From Symsagittifera roscoffensis (taxonomy: Eukaryota > Xenacoelomorpha > Acoela > Convolutidae), in assembly GCF_963678635.1 (NCBI RefSeq), contig NC_087063.1:56323504-56387503 (forward strand): 64,000 nucleotides of DNA, written 5' to 3'. The notes below the pieces were generated by a model that did no database searches, was not told where the DNA came from, and was given only the letters and a program-made list of their open reading frames with translations. Position 1 is the stretch's first letter; every line of letters starts with the position of its first letter. A program made the position numbers and the translations under genes. Positions 46,739 through 59,689 of this stretch are shown here, piece by piece.

Positions 46739-47020
46739 TTATTTGCAGTTTGCGTTTTTCGGCGCATAGCAAGCCTTGATCGGCGACGTCGCAGATACTA
46801 AGTTTAGTGCAGTGGGACTTTGACTGCTAGAAGGAGAAGAAGAAGTCTGCTGCTGCTGTTGATTGATTGAAAAAACATCTGGTTCTATTGAAGTTTTGGG
46901 CGTCTGCTGGTCCACATCTTTTTCTATTGAATCTGGTGATTCAATCGACTCAATATTCCAGTAGGATTCTCGCTCTACTAAGTCTCTAATGGATCCTTCC
47001 TGGTTTTCGTAGAAAGGCAT
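46739..47020 (-). CDS. hypothetical Gln/Ser-rich small protein, mirror copy
   Basis: Mirror of 16133-16414, same 93-residue frame. Confidence 0.4.
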   Translation of the reverse strand: MPFYENQEGSIRDLVERESYWNIESIESPDSIEKDVDQQTPKTSIEPDVFSINQQQQQTSSSPSSSQSPTALNLVSATSPIKACYAPKNANCK

Positions 47021-47094
47021 CGGTTGTCAATCGTACTCAAACAGTATTTTTTTCAGTAAGTGGGGTCTTGAATATCAGTGCGATCTAGCGCAGG

Positions 47095-47289
47095 TTAGTT
47101 TCCAGTCACACAACATCTCTCGAATACACGTTTTCTGCTCTGTATGAGGACAGAAATTTGATCTAGCAATAAATTGGAAAACATCAAGTGGTTTTTAGTG
47201 ACCCATTCGTTGAATTCTCTGTTTCCTAGATCAAGATCGTTCAAAGGAGTTGCTTTTCCATGACGCATTTTTCTTTCCTGTTGAACCAC
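47095..47289 (-). CDS. hypothetical small ORF, mirror copy
   Basis: Mirror of 15864-16058, same 64-residue frame. Confidence 0.35.
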   Translation of the reverse strand: MVQQERKMRHGKATPLNDLDLGNREFNEWVTKNHLMFSNLLLDQISVLIQSRKRVFERCCVTGN

Positions 47290-47852
47290 TACTAAAGAAT
47301 CTCTTGAATAAGTTTGGTATAAAATAGCGCTCTCAAGCGAATAATTAAAATGATTTGCAGTGGAGTTGCTATCATTGAAGTTTTTGTTCAGATTGATTTT
47401 GAGAGATTGAATGAAAATAGTGAATAGATCTAGTTTGAACTACCACTTTAAGTTTCGTTTTTGCTGTTGATCTTAAGTTTTTCAAATACCATAAATCTGG
47501 GTTTGTAAAATTTCAAAATGATTTTAGGGCTTATGCAATTAAAAGTAGAAAGGTGGAGGCTTTGAAGACCCAAATTTCAAGGAAACAGATTGGCGCCGTT
47601 TTTATCATATTCTCAGCACAATATCACATGAAGTTTTACACTTCAAGAGATAAAATGCATGCCGGCAGGGTAAAAAAGTTAAGATATATAAGCTAAAAGG
47701 CAAATTTGCCAGAAAGATTTGACATAAGTAACTAAAACTCATAAATTTCCAAATGCAAACAAATTAAAAGTCACACTGAAGCTTAAGGGATACCGTCAAA
47801 CAAATCGCGCGAGTTTAGCTGTACGCCGGCTGGTTAAATCATTGATAAATTG

Positions 47853-49043
47853 TCTCTTGACTGATACGGTTGAATTGAACTACAGCTAATCAACTATTTA
47901 TACGCTTGAAGGCGATACTGACTTTTTCGATGATTTTCGTGATCTTTCTTCCGGAGAAAAACGGATAGTCAGAGATGAAACAAAAACATTTGAAAAAACA
48001 GGCACCTATATTACACTGAAAATGTATTAAAAAGTGACAGAGAAGTGTTCAAAATTTATAAGGAAGTTATTTTGACGAGAAAAAAAACTTAGTTGATTCT
48101 TTAGCAGATAATTAATGAAAATAGAAAAAAATGATCAAAGCTTGGGGCTTTGATGATTTTTTTTTGAATAATATCTGCTGAAGAATCAAATTCAATGGTC
48201 GTCAAAGTAATTTCTTGATACAATTTGATCACTTCTTTGTCATTTTTTTCCTAAAAAAATTGTAAAAGAGTTACAACTTCCACAACAGGAAACGATAAAT
48301 TTCAAAAAAGACGACACAAAGGAAAATGGTCGGTTCACTCCGAAAAAGATTGTAACAGTGAAAACGAAGACAATGAAGAAAATTATTCTAGCAAAAAAAT
48401 TCGAGTGACAGTTATCAAAATGGTGGAGCAAGGTATAAAAAATTGCCGGATTTTTTGAAGCAGTCAACAAGATGACCTTAAAATGACCTTATTGTGCCTT
48501 GCATTCTTTTCTCCTATGAATCACTGATTATGGGGTGCAACAAATATCATCTACCAGGACCACTGATGGAAAATTTGAAAGTGGCTGTTTACGACAATTC
48601 GACTAACAAACTTAACACTGCCGGAACTTCGTTGCGAAAACGATTGCTGAAAATTTGCTTTGAATCACGGAAATGATCTTTTCGAACTCAAACTGACCTA
48701 AAAACTAATATAACAATTAAACTTTTTATTACAATTTTGAATAGAAATTTTGCTGCTGAGTTTTCAAAAATCATTCATATTACTTTGAATGGGTATGGTC
48801 ACTTAGAGATTGATTCAATTACTTTTTTGTTAATTTTATAATGGAGAAAAAAATCAATTTTTGATTATTTTTTAAGAGCCGGATATATTACCAGCGGTAT
48901 TGGTTCTAGCAAACAAAATCATGTTTTGGAAAAAATAGTCAAATATAAATCACAAAAAGAAGGCATCAGTATCACAAAATTAAAACATCATAGGTTAATC
49001 AAAACGCATCATGCCATTGTCGTTAAATTTGAAACCTATAGAG
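47853..49043 (+). pseudogene. unidentified Polinton gene remnant, mirror copy
   Basis: Mirror of 14110-15300, including the open frame 48494-48676. One residue differs from the left arm at the equivalent of 14821 (R versus P codon in the opposite frame). Confidence 0.45.
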
Positions 49044-49056
49044 AATTTAGATGAAG

Positions 49057-49431
49057 TTAAAACATGAGCAATGTAAACACAAAAAGTCCACACAAGACTG
49101 AGTTAGCTGATTGGATTGGCTGATTCATCAGTATTTGGTTTCCCTCATTGTTAGAATGTCTCATATTTTTGTATACATATGGATAGTTGTGTAGGCCTTG
49201 TCCCAGAGGATCTGCGAAAAAAGATTTGAACACCAACTTGAGCAAACAGTAACCAATGAGTTCATGGCTGGTCTGAGTTTGATGCGTTCACTATCAAGAC
49301 AATATTGTCTCGTTTCAAAATTGTATTAAATGCTAAGTTAGCGGAAAAAGGCCGCAAAATCGATGTTTTAAATGCTTGCATCGGTTAAGAAGCTCAGTAA
49401 TCCGCAAATTGTCCAATTCAGTTTCTGATTC
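49057..49431 (-). pseudogene. Polinton C5-type cysteine protease, mirror of copy 2
   Basis: Mirror of 13722-14096. Same breaks; catalytic-region peptide HWLLFA and QSANSVLCG still visible. Confidence 0.75.
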
Positions 49432-49439
49432 AAAATAAT

Positions 49440-50083
49440 TTAGTGTAATTTTAGCTGTTTTTTTTTATCGGAACGCATGTAAACTGTTGATGAAAGTTCT
49501 CAAAAGAAAAGTATCTCTACAAATTATCCCAGCAGTACATCAAACTGCAGTTCTACTTAAATTGTGAAATTGGTCAGTTCAGGATGAATATATTGAGGTG
49601 AAATTTTGTGAGTAGATGTCAGATAAAACACCATAATACACCGATCGGGAGAATTAGCCAAACTGATTCCTTGACTATTGTTAACAAGAAAGTCTAGAGC
49701 TTCCATTGTGTTATACTATAATCTTTTGTTATAAGTCTTTGACACAGGAGTGCCTGCAATGCGTAGACCGATTCCGTAAACAATAATTTCGATCAGCTGA
49801 AACTTTGGAACGGGTCTGTTTGGTTAGTACTCAAGTATGCTGTTTTCGAGCTCATACCAAATCATTCGACTGGCTCTTTGGCAAAAACTTCGTCTTCTTG
49901 TCGCCAGTTTTGCACAACATTTGTGGCCAAAAAATTTTCTTGTAAAATTTCAATATAACTGTAATTTGCAGGTGTTTTCAACAGAGTTTTTTCTTCAGAT
50001 GATAGTACAAATTATATTAATGTCATTTTGCGCTCATATTGGTTAACCTCACTGATCTGAACTTGGTGACGTTTATCTCGATG
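49440..50083 (-). pseudogene. F54H12.2-family capsid-type protein, C-terminal, mirror of 13043-13713
   Basis: Same C-terminal blocks as 13043-13713 on the minus strand, without the three-fold AAATTTTTTGGCCAC expansion. The protease remnant 49057-49431 follows. Confidence 0.65.
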
Positions 50084-52374
50084 CAGGTGGAATTTGTGGG
50101 CTCTCAAAAGTAATGCGCTCTCAAAAGTTTGCGATGATTTGGTTCAATGCTGCAAGCTTAATCGTTTTTCACCTATCGATTAGTACCAATGACTCTAAGG
50201 AACGGTGCTTTGGTGTCACCCACAACCAGATAATGAATTATGTCCAAGTAGATAAACATTTTGGGTTCCAGCAGAGATATTAACAGTGTAGTCGGAGATG
50301 AGGTTTTGTGATGTGAGACTGCTATGGATATGACTAGTTTCTTTATAGCCGATATGGTAGCCCATTCTATCTTTTATAACTTGAAAACCTATAACACAAG
50401 GAGTTTGTGGGCTCTTGAAAGTAATGCGCTCTCAATAATGCATCCAATTTGAAAGATGTTTGGTATTGGGGTCGTTGCTATTGGGGTCGTTGCTCCCTCT
50501 TCTCGTTTGGTTTTTTGCGCTGCCCGTTCTCTTCCACTGTCTGCAACAGACCTTCTGATTCTGCGTATATTAATGCTTTTTGAGCTGGAACTTGTAGACG
50601 GTTTCTTGGGAGAAAAGAGGGGTGTAGATGTTGAATGGAAATTTGTGGAATCTCTGTTCCTTTGCTTTTGTTAAGCTTGTTCCGTATTCGTTGACTGAAC
50701 CGCTACGTTGACATACTTGTTCATAACAATCTGTTCGTCAAGTTTGAGTGACCTCAAAATCAGTATAAAAGCAGGGCTGTAAAGTTTTTTAGTTTGTTGT
50801 TGTATACCAAAAAGTTTGATGCTTTAAGACCGGTTGGAAATTTATCAACGTGAAGATTTTCAATATCTTTATTTTGACTCGCTCTGACTTTTTAATAATT
50901 CAAGAACTTTTTTCGCTCGCTTTAGTTATAAGTCTTTGACACAGGAGTGCCTGCAATGCGTAGACCGATTCCGTAAACAATTATTTCGATCAGCTGAAAC
51001 TTTGGAACGGGTCTGTTTGGTTAGTACTCAAGTATGCTGTTTTCGAGCTCATACCAAATCATTCGACTGGCTCTTTGGCAAAAACGTCGTCTTCTTGTCG
51101 CCAGTTTTGCACAACATTTGTGGCCAAAAAATTTTGTTGTAAAATTTCAATATAACTGTAATTTGCAGGTGTTTTCAACAGAGTTTTTTCTTCAGATGAT
51201 AGTACAAATTATATTAATGTCATTTTGCGCTCATATTGGTTAACCTCACTGATCTGAACTTGGTGACGTTTATCTCGATGCAGGTGGAATTTGTGGGCTC
51301 TCAAAAGTAATGCGCTCTCAAAAGTTTGCGATGATTTGGTTCAATGCTGCAAGCTTAATCGTTTTTCACCTATCGATTAGTACCAATGACTCTAAGGAAC
51401 GGTGCTTTGGTGTCACCCACAACCAGATAATGAATTATGTCCAAGTAGATAAACATTTTGGGTTCCAGCAGAGATATTAACAGTGTAGTCGGAGATGAGG
51501 TTTTGTGATGTGAGACTGCTATGGATATGACTAGTTTCTTTATAGCCGATATGGTAGCCCATTCTATCTTTTATAACTTGAAAACCTATAACACAAGGAG
51601 TTTGTGGGCTCTTGAAAGTAATGCGCTCTCAATAATGCATCCAATTTGAAAGATGTTTGGTATTGGGGTCGTTGCTATTGGGGTCGTTGCTCCCTCTTCT
51701 CGTTTGGTTTTTTGCGCTGCCCGTTCTCTTCCACTGTCTGCAACAGACCTTCTGATTCTGCGTATATTAATGCTTTTTGAGCTGGAACTTGTAGACGGTT
51801 TCTTGGGAGAAAAGAGGGGTGTAGATGTTGAATGGAAATTTGTGGAATCTCTGTTCCTTTGCTTTTGTTAAGCTTGTTCCGTATTCGTTGACTGAACCGC
51901 TACGTTGACATACTTGTTCATAACAATCTGTTCGTCAAGTTTGAGTGACCTCAAAATCAGTATAAAAGCAGGGCTGTAAAGTTTTTTAGTTTGTTGTTGT
52001 ATACCAAAAAGTTTGATGCTTTAAGACCGGTTGGAAATTTATCAACTTGAAGATTTTCAATATCTTTATTTTGACTCGCTCTGACTTTTTAATAATTCAA
52101 GAACTTTTTTCGCTCGCTTTAGTTATAAGTCTTTGACACAGGAGTGCCTGCAATGCGTAGACCGATTCCGTAAACAATGATTTCGATCAGCTAAAATTTT
52201 GGAACGGGTCTGTTTGGTTAGTACTCAAGTATGCTGTTTTCGAGCTCATTACCAAATCATTCGACTGGCTCTTTGGCAAAAACGTCGTCTTCTTGTCGCC
52301 AGTTTTGCACAACATTTGTGGCCAAAAAATTTTGTTGTAAAAATTCAATATAACTGTAATTTGCATTTTTTTTT

Positions 52375-53220
52375 TGAATAATATCTGCTGAAGAATCAAA
52401 TTCAATGGTCGTCAAAGTAATTTCTTGATACAATTTGATCACTTCTTTGTCATTTTTTCCTAAAAAAATTGTAAAAGAGTTACAACTTCCACAACAGGAA
52501 ACGATAAATTTCAAAAAAGACGACACAAAGGAAAATGGTCGGTTCACTCCGAAAAAGATTGTAACAGTAAAAACGAAGACAATGAAGAAAATTATTCTAG
52601 CAAAAAAATTCGAGTGACTAGAATAAATTGAAAAATATCAGTTTTATGATTAAATTATCAAAATGGTGGAGCAAGGTATAAAAAATTGCCGGATTTTTTG
52701 AAGCAGTCAACAAGATGACCTTAAAATGACCTTATTGTGCCTTGCATTCTTTTCTCCTAGAAATCACTGATTATGGGGTGCAACAAATATCATCTACCAG
52801 GACCACTGATGGAAAATTTGAAAGTGGCTGTTTACGACAATTCGACTAACAAACTTAACACTGCCGGAACTTCGTTGCGAAAACGATTGCTGAAAATTTG
52901 CTTTGAATCACGGAAATGATCTTTTCGAACTCAAACTGACCTAAAAACTAATATAACAATTAAACTTTTTATTACAATTTTGAATAGAAATTTTGCTGCT
53001 GAGTTTTCAAAAATCATTCATATTACTTTGAATGGGTATGGTCGCTTAGAGATTGATTCAATTACTTTTTTGTTAATTTTATAATGGAGAAAAAAATCAA
53101 TTTTTGATTATTTTTTAAGAGCCGGATATATTACCAGCGGTATTGGTTCTAGCAAACAAAATCATGTTTTGGAAAAAATAGTCAAATATAAATCACAAAA
53201 AGAAGGCATCAGTATCACAA
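52375..53220 (+). pseudogene. unidentified remnant, partial duplicate, mirror copy
   Basis: Mirror of 11100-11948, with the Lys-rich open frame 52435-52617. Confidence 0.45.
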
Positions 53221-53299
53221 AATTAAAACATCATAGGTTAAGCAAAACGCATCATGCCATTGTCGTTAAATTTGAAACCTATAGAGAATTTAGATGAAG

Positions 53300-53674
53300 T
53301 TAAAACATGAGCAATGTAAACACAAAAAGTCCACACAAGACTGAGTTAGCTGATTGGATTGGCTGATTCATCAGTATTTGGTTTCCCTCATTGTTAGAAT
53401 GTCTCATATTTTTGTATACATATGGATAGTTGTGTAGGCCTTGTCCCAGAGGATCTGCGAAAAAAGATTTGAACACCAACTTGAGCAAACAGTAACCAAT
53501 GAGTTCATGGCTGGTCTGAGTTTGATGCGTTCACTATCAAGACAATATTGTCTCGTTTCAAAATTGTATTAAATGCTAAGTTAGCGGAAAAAGGCCGCAA
53601 AATCGATGTTTTAAATGCTTGCATCGGTTAAGAAGCTCAGTAATCCGCAAATTGTCCAATTCAGTTTCTGATTC
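53300..53674 (-). pseudogene. Polinton C5-type cysteine protease, mirror of copy 1
   Basis: Mirror of 10649-11023, same breaks. Confidence 0.75.
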
Positions 53675-53682
53675 AAAATAAT

Positions 53683-54326
53683 TTAGTGTAATTTTAGCTG
53701 TTTTTTTTTATCGGAACGCATGTAAACTGTTGATGAAAGTTCTCAAAAGAAAAGTATCTCTACAAATTATCCCAGCAGTACATCAAACTGCAGTTCTATT
53801 TAAATTGTGAAATTGGTCAGTTCAGGATGAATATATTGAGTTGAAATTTTGTGAGTAGATGTCAGATAAAACACCATAATACACCGATCGGGAGAATTAG
53901 CCAAACTGATTCCTTGACTATTGTTAACAAGAAAGTCTAGAGCTTCCATTGTGTTATACTATAATCTTTTGTTATAAGTCTTTGACACAGGAGTGCCTGC
54001 AATGCGTAGACCGATTCCGTAAACAATAATTTCGATCAGCTGAAACTTTGGAACGGGTCTGTTTGGTTAGTACTCAAGTATGCTGTTTTCGAGCTCATAC
54101 CAAATCATTCGACTGGCTCTTTGGCAAAAACGTCGTCTTCTTGTCGCCAGTTTTGCACAACATTTGTGGCCAAAAAATTTTGTTGTAAAATTTCAATATA
54201 ACTGTAATTTGCAGGTGTTTTCAACAGAGTTTTTTCTTCAGATGATAGTACAAATTATATTAATGTCATTTTGCGCTCATATTGGTTAACCTCACTGATC
54301 TGAACTTGGTGACGTTTATCTCGATG
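53683..54326 (-). pseudogene. F54H12.2-family capsid-type protein, C-terminal, mirror of 9998-10640
   Basis: Mirror copy with the same stops. Followed on the minus strand by the protease remnant 53300-53674. Confidence 0.65.
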
Positions 54327-57300
54327 CAGGTGGAATTTGTGGGCTCTCAAAAGTAATGCGCTCTCAAAAGTTTGCGATGATTTGGTTCAATGCTGCAAGC
54401 TTAATCGTTTTTCACCTATCGATTAGTACCAATGACTCTAAGGAACGGTGCTTTGGTGTCACCCACAACCAGATAATGAATTATGTCCAAGTAGATAAAC
54501 ATTTTGGGTTCCAGCAGAGATATTAACAGTGTAGTCGGAGATGAGGTTTTGTGATGTGAGACTGCTATGGATATGACTAGTTTCTTTATAGCCGATATGG
54601 TAGCCCATTCTATCTTTTATAACTTGAAAACCTATAACACAAGGAGTTTGTGGGCTCTTGAAAGTAATGCGCTCTCAATAATGCATCCAATTTGAAAGAT
54701 GTTTGGTATTGGGGTCGTTGCTATTGGGGTCGTTGCTCCCTCTTCTCGTTTGGTTTTTTGCGCTGCCCGTTCTCTTCCACTGTCTGCAACAGACCTTCTG
54801 ATTCTGCGTATATTAATGCTTTTTGAGCTGGAACTTGTAGACGGTTTCTTGGGAGAAAAGAGGGGTGTAGATGTTGAATGGAAATTTGTGGAATCTCTGT
54901 TCCTTTGCTTTTGTTAAGCTTGTTCCGTATTCGTTGACTGAACCGCTACGTTGACATACTTGTTCATAACAATCTGTTCGTCAAGTTTGAGTGACCTCAA
55001 AATCAGTATAAAAGCAGGGCTGTAAAGTTTTTTAGTTTGTTGTTGTATACCAAAAAGTTTGATGCTTTAAGACCGGTTGGAAATTTATCAACGTGAAGAT
55101 TTTCAATATCTTTATTTTGACTCGCTCTGACTTTTTAATAATTCAAGAACTTTTTTCGCTCGCTTTAGTTATAAGTCTTTGACACAGGAGTGCCTGCAAT
55201 GCGTAGACCGATTCCGTAAACAATTATTTCGATCAGCTAAAATTTTGGAACGGTTCTGTTTGGTTAGTACTCAAGTATGCTGTTTTCGAGCTCATTACCA
55301 AAACATTCGACTGGCTCTTTGGCAAAAACGTCGTCGTCTTCTTGTCGCCAGTTTTGCACAACATTTGTGGCCAAAAAATTTTGTTGTAAAATTTCAATAT
55401 AACTGTAATTTGCAGGTGTTTTCAACAGAGTTTTTTCTACAGATGATAGTACAAATTATATTAATGTCATTTTGCGCTCATATTGGTTAACCTCACTGAT
55501 CTGAACTTGGTGACGTTTATCTCGATGCAAGTGGAATTTGTGGGCTCTCAAAAGTAATGCGCTCTCAAAAGTTTGCGATGATTTGGTTCAATGCTGCAAG
55601 CTTAATCGTTTTTCACCTATCGATTAGTAGCAATGACTCTAAGGAACGGTGCTTTGGTGTCACCCACAACCAGATAATGAATTATGTCTAAGTAGATAAA
55701 CATTTTGGGTTCCAGCAGAGATATTAACAGTGTAGACGGAGATGAGGTTTTGTGATGTGAGACTGCTATGGATATGACTAGTTTCTTTATAGCCGATATG
55801 GTAGCCCATTCTATCTTTTATAACTTTAAAACCTATAACACTAGGAGTTTGTGGGCTCTTGAAAGTAATGCGCTCTCAATAATGCATCCAATTTGAAAGA
55901 TGTTTGGTATTGGGGTCGTTGCTATTGGGGTCGTTGCTCCCTCTTCTCGTTTGGTTTTTTGCGCTGCCCGTTCTCTTCCACTGTCTGCAACAGACCTTCT
56001 GATTCTGCGTATATTAATGCTTTTTGAGCTGGAACTTGTAGACGGTTTCTTGGGAGAAAAGAGGGGTGTAGATGTTGAATGGAAATTTGTGGAATCTCTG
56101 TTCCTTTGCTTTTGTTAAGCTTGTTCCGTATTCGTTGACTGAACCGCTACGTTGACATACTTGTTCATAACAATCTGTTCGTCAAGTTTGAGTGACCTCA
56201 AAATCAGGGCTGTAAAGTTTTTTAGTTTGTTGTTGTATACCAAAAAGTTTGATGCTTTAAGACCGGTTGGAAATTTATCAACGTGAAGATTTTCAATATC
56301 TTTATTTTGACTCGCTCTGACTTTTTAATAATTCAAGAACTTTTTTCGCTCGCTTTAGTTATAAGTCTTTGACACAGGAGTGCCTGCAATGCGTAGACCG
56401 ATTCCGTAAACAATGATTTCGATCAGCTAAAATTTTGGAACGGGTCTGTTTGGTTAGTACTCAAGTATGCTGTTTTCGAGCTCATTACCAAATCATTCGA
56501 CTGGCTCTTTGGCAAAAACGTCGTCGTCTTCTTGTCGCCAGTTTTGCACAACATTTGTGGCCAAAAAATTTTGTTGTAAAATTTCAATATAACTGTAATT
56601 TGCAGGTGTTTTCAACAGAGTTTTTTTTACAGATGATAGTACAAATTATATTAATGTCATTTTGCGCTCATATTGGTTAACCTCACTGATCTGAACTTGG
56701 TGACGTTTATCTCGATGCAAGTGGAATTTGTGGGCTCTCAAAAGTAATGCGCTCTCAAAAGTTTGCGATGATTTGGTTCAATGCTGCAAGCTTAATCGTT
56801 TTTCACCTATCGATTAGTAGCAATGACTCTAAGGAACGGTGCTTTGGTGTCACCCACAACCAGATAATGAATTATGTCCAAGTAGATAAACATTTTGGGT
56901 TCCAGCAGAGATATTAACAGTGTAGACGGAGATGAGGTTTTGTGATGTGAGACTGCTGTGGATATGACTAGTTTCTTTATAGCCGATATGGCAGCCCATT
57001 CTATCTCTTATAACTTTAAAACCTATAACACTAGGAATTTGTGGGCTCTCAAAAGTAATGCGCTCTCAAAAATGCATCCAATTTGAAAGATGTTTGGTAT
57101 TGGGGTCGTTGCTATTGGGGTCGTTGCTCCCTCTTCTCGTTTGGTTTTTGCGCTGCCCGTTCTCTTCCACTGTCTGCAACAGACCTTCTGATTCTGCGTA
57201 TATTAATGCTTTTTGAGCTGGAACTTGTAGACGGTTCTTGGGAGAAAAGGGGGGTGTGGAATCTCTGTTTCTTTGCTTTTTTTAAGCTTGTTCCGTATTC

Positions 57301-57532
57301 GTTGACTGAACCGCTACATTGACATACTTGTTCATAACAATCTGTTCGTCAAGTTTGAGTGACCTCAAAATCAGTATAAAAGCAGGGCTTGAAAGTTTTT
57401 TAGTTTGTTGTTGTACACCAAAAAGTTTGATGCTTTAAGACCGGTTGGAAATTTATCAACGTGAAGTTTTTCAATATCTTTATTTTGACTTGCTCTGACT
57501 TTTTATTAATTCAAGAACTTTTTTCGCTCGCT

Positions 57533-58388
57533 TTAGTTATAAGTCTTTGACACAGGAGTGCCTGCAATGCGTAGACCGATTCCGTAAACAATGATTTCGA
57601 TCAGCTGAACTTTTGGAACGGGTCTGTTTGGTTAGTACTCAAGTATGCTGTTTTCGAGCTCATTACCAAATCATTCGACTGGCTCTTTGGCAAAAACGTC
57701 GTCTTCTTGTCGCCAGTTTTGCACAACAGTTGTGGCCAAAAATTTTCGTTGTAAAATTTCAATTCAACTGTAATTTGCAGGTGTTTTCAACAGAGTTTTT
57801 TCTACAGATGTTAGTACAAATTATATTAATTTCATTTTGCGCTCATATAGGTTAACCTCACTGATCTGACTTGGTGACGTTTATCTCGATGCTTAGAAAT
57901 AATTACGAAATCATTAGAAGATCGTTACCGTTTGAAAACTCGGTCTCAATGAAAACCTTATGGGCATAATTGGCATTAGTTTATGAAATTTTTTGCTCCA
58001 TTCAGGGATATTGTGCATTCGGAAAATGAAGATGAGGTGGACTACTAACCAAATATGGGGTATCTCATTGTGATATCTCTGCAGCATGAGTTCGCACTAC
58101 ATTACCATGATTTTGGACAATGCGTGCTACAATCTACAAGCACGTTCGTTGAAGTTCGATGAAGTTGTTTCTATCTCCTAAAACTTCAATTTCGAGCATG
58201 GGACCATCAGATGAATAAGATGGACCAACTACTTGAGTGAATACATTTTCAAATGTAACGATTAGAGCTTTTCAAATAATTCGAATGAGCTCTGAGTTGC
58301 TGCAGTTGGTAATAAACTAGGAAGCAATTCGTATTTTGGTTTAAAAAAGTGAAGCGACTTCTCAGTGGAGTTCGTTCCATTGGATTGA
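57533..58388 (-). pseudogene. F54H12.2-family capsid-type protein, mirror copy
   Basis: Mirror of 5925-6780, with the same internal deletion and stops. Located between the small gene (58491-58703) and the amplified units in the right arm. Confidence 0.7.
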
Positions 58389-58490
58389 GACCTTTTTTTT
58401 TTCTTACCGTTGTTTTTGTTGCCGACTTCTTTTTCCCGCTCATACGGGACTTGCTGCGTCCAGCTCCAACCTACTTTTTAATTCTGTTTT

Positions 58491-58703
58491 TCACTGTGTT
58501 TTTAAGGCTTGTTTCGACTTTTCCTTACTGGTTGCTACATTTATTAGTTTTGGTGCTGCTTGATTAAGTACTTCTTTTCCAAAACCTTTTGCTCCTGATA
58601 CTAAAAACTTCCGAGCTAACGGAATTGCTACTAGTCCAATACCCAAATCCACAACACCGACGCCACCTTCCTGCAGTCTGTAATGTCCCGAGAAGTGAGG
58701 CAT
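58491..58703 (-). CDS. small MPHFSGHY-type Polinton protein, mirror copy
   Basis: Same 70-residue protein as at 5610-5822, on the opposite strand in the right arm, with the same early stop. The identical break in both arms means it predates the palindrome. Confidence 0.6.
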   Translation of the reverse strand: MPHFSGHYRLQEGGVGVVDLGIGLVAIPLARKFLVSGAKGFGKEVLNQAAPKLINVATSKEKSKQALKTQ

Positions 58704-59689
58704 GGTCGCTTGACTATGCTAGTACGCCTCCAAAACCCTAATCAGAAAACTTCTGAAAATTTAAATCCAAAATTAAATATTCTCCTCCTCCTCGAAAAGA
58801 TGCAAGTCTACCGGTTTCTGTTCGTTAGTTTACCGCAACGCTCTGGATTTTATTCACGAGGAGTTTATTATAATCTATGATGCTAAAAAGTTTGCGATGA
58901 TTTGGTTCAATGCTGCAAGCTTAATCGTTTTTCACCTATCGGTTAGTACCAATGACTCTAAGGAATGGTGCTTTGGTGTCACCCACAACCAGATAATGAA
59001 TTATGTCCATGTAGTTAAACATTTTGGGTTCCAGCAGAGATATTAACAGTGTAGACGGAGATGAGGTTTTGTGATGTGAGACTGCTGTGGATATGACTAG
59101 TTTCTTTATAGCCGATATGGCAGCCCATTCTATCTCTTATAACTTTAAAACCTATAACACTAGGAATTTGTGGGCATCAAAAGTAATGCGCTCTCAATAA
59201 TGCAAACAATCTGAAAGATGTTTGGTATTGGGGTCGTTGCTATTGGGGTCGTTGCTCCCTCTTCTCGTTTGGTTTTTTGCGCTGCCCGTTTTCTTCCACT
59301 GTCTGCAACAGACCTTCTGATTCTGCGTATATTAATGCTTTTTAAGCTGGAACTTGTAGACGGTTTCTTGGGAGAAAAGAGGGGTGTAGATGTTGAATGG
59401 GAATTTGTGGAGTCTCTGTTCCTTTGCTTTTGTTAAGCTTGTTCCGTATTCGTTGACTGAACCGCTACGTTGACATACTTGTTCATAACAATCTGTTCGT
59501 CAAGTTTGAGTGACCTCAAAATCATTATAAAAGCAGGGTTGTAAAGTTTTTTAGTTTGTTGTTGTTTACCAAAAAGTTTGATGCTTTAAGACCGGTTGGA
59601 AATTTGTCACCGTGAAGTTTTTCAATAACTTTATTTTGACTCGCTCTGATTTTTTATAAATTCAAGAACTTTTTTCGCTCGCTTTAGTT

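Larger units (their letters stand above)
31850..59082 (-). repeat. right arm of giant inverted repeat
   Basis: Reverse complement of 5231-30264. It is 2199 bases longer because of two tandem gains: an extra 1.2-kb capsid-region unit (50084-51280) and a 1034-base duplication covering GALE exon c (34291-36362). Point differences include TCG versus TAG in GALE exon b and AAT versus ATT at one codon near the polymerase C-terminus. Outside the arm (59083 onward) the sequence continues into more Polinton that has no partner on the left. Confidence 0.95.
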
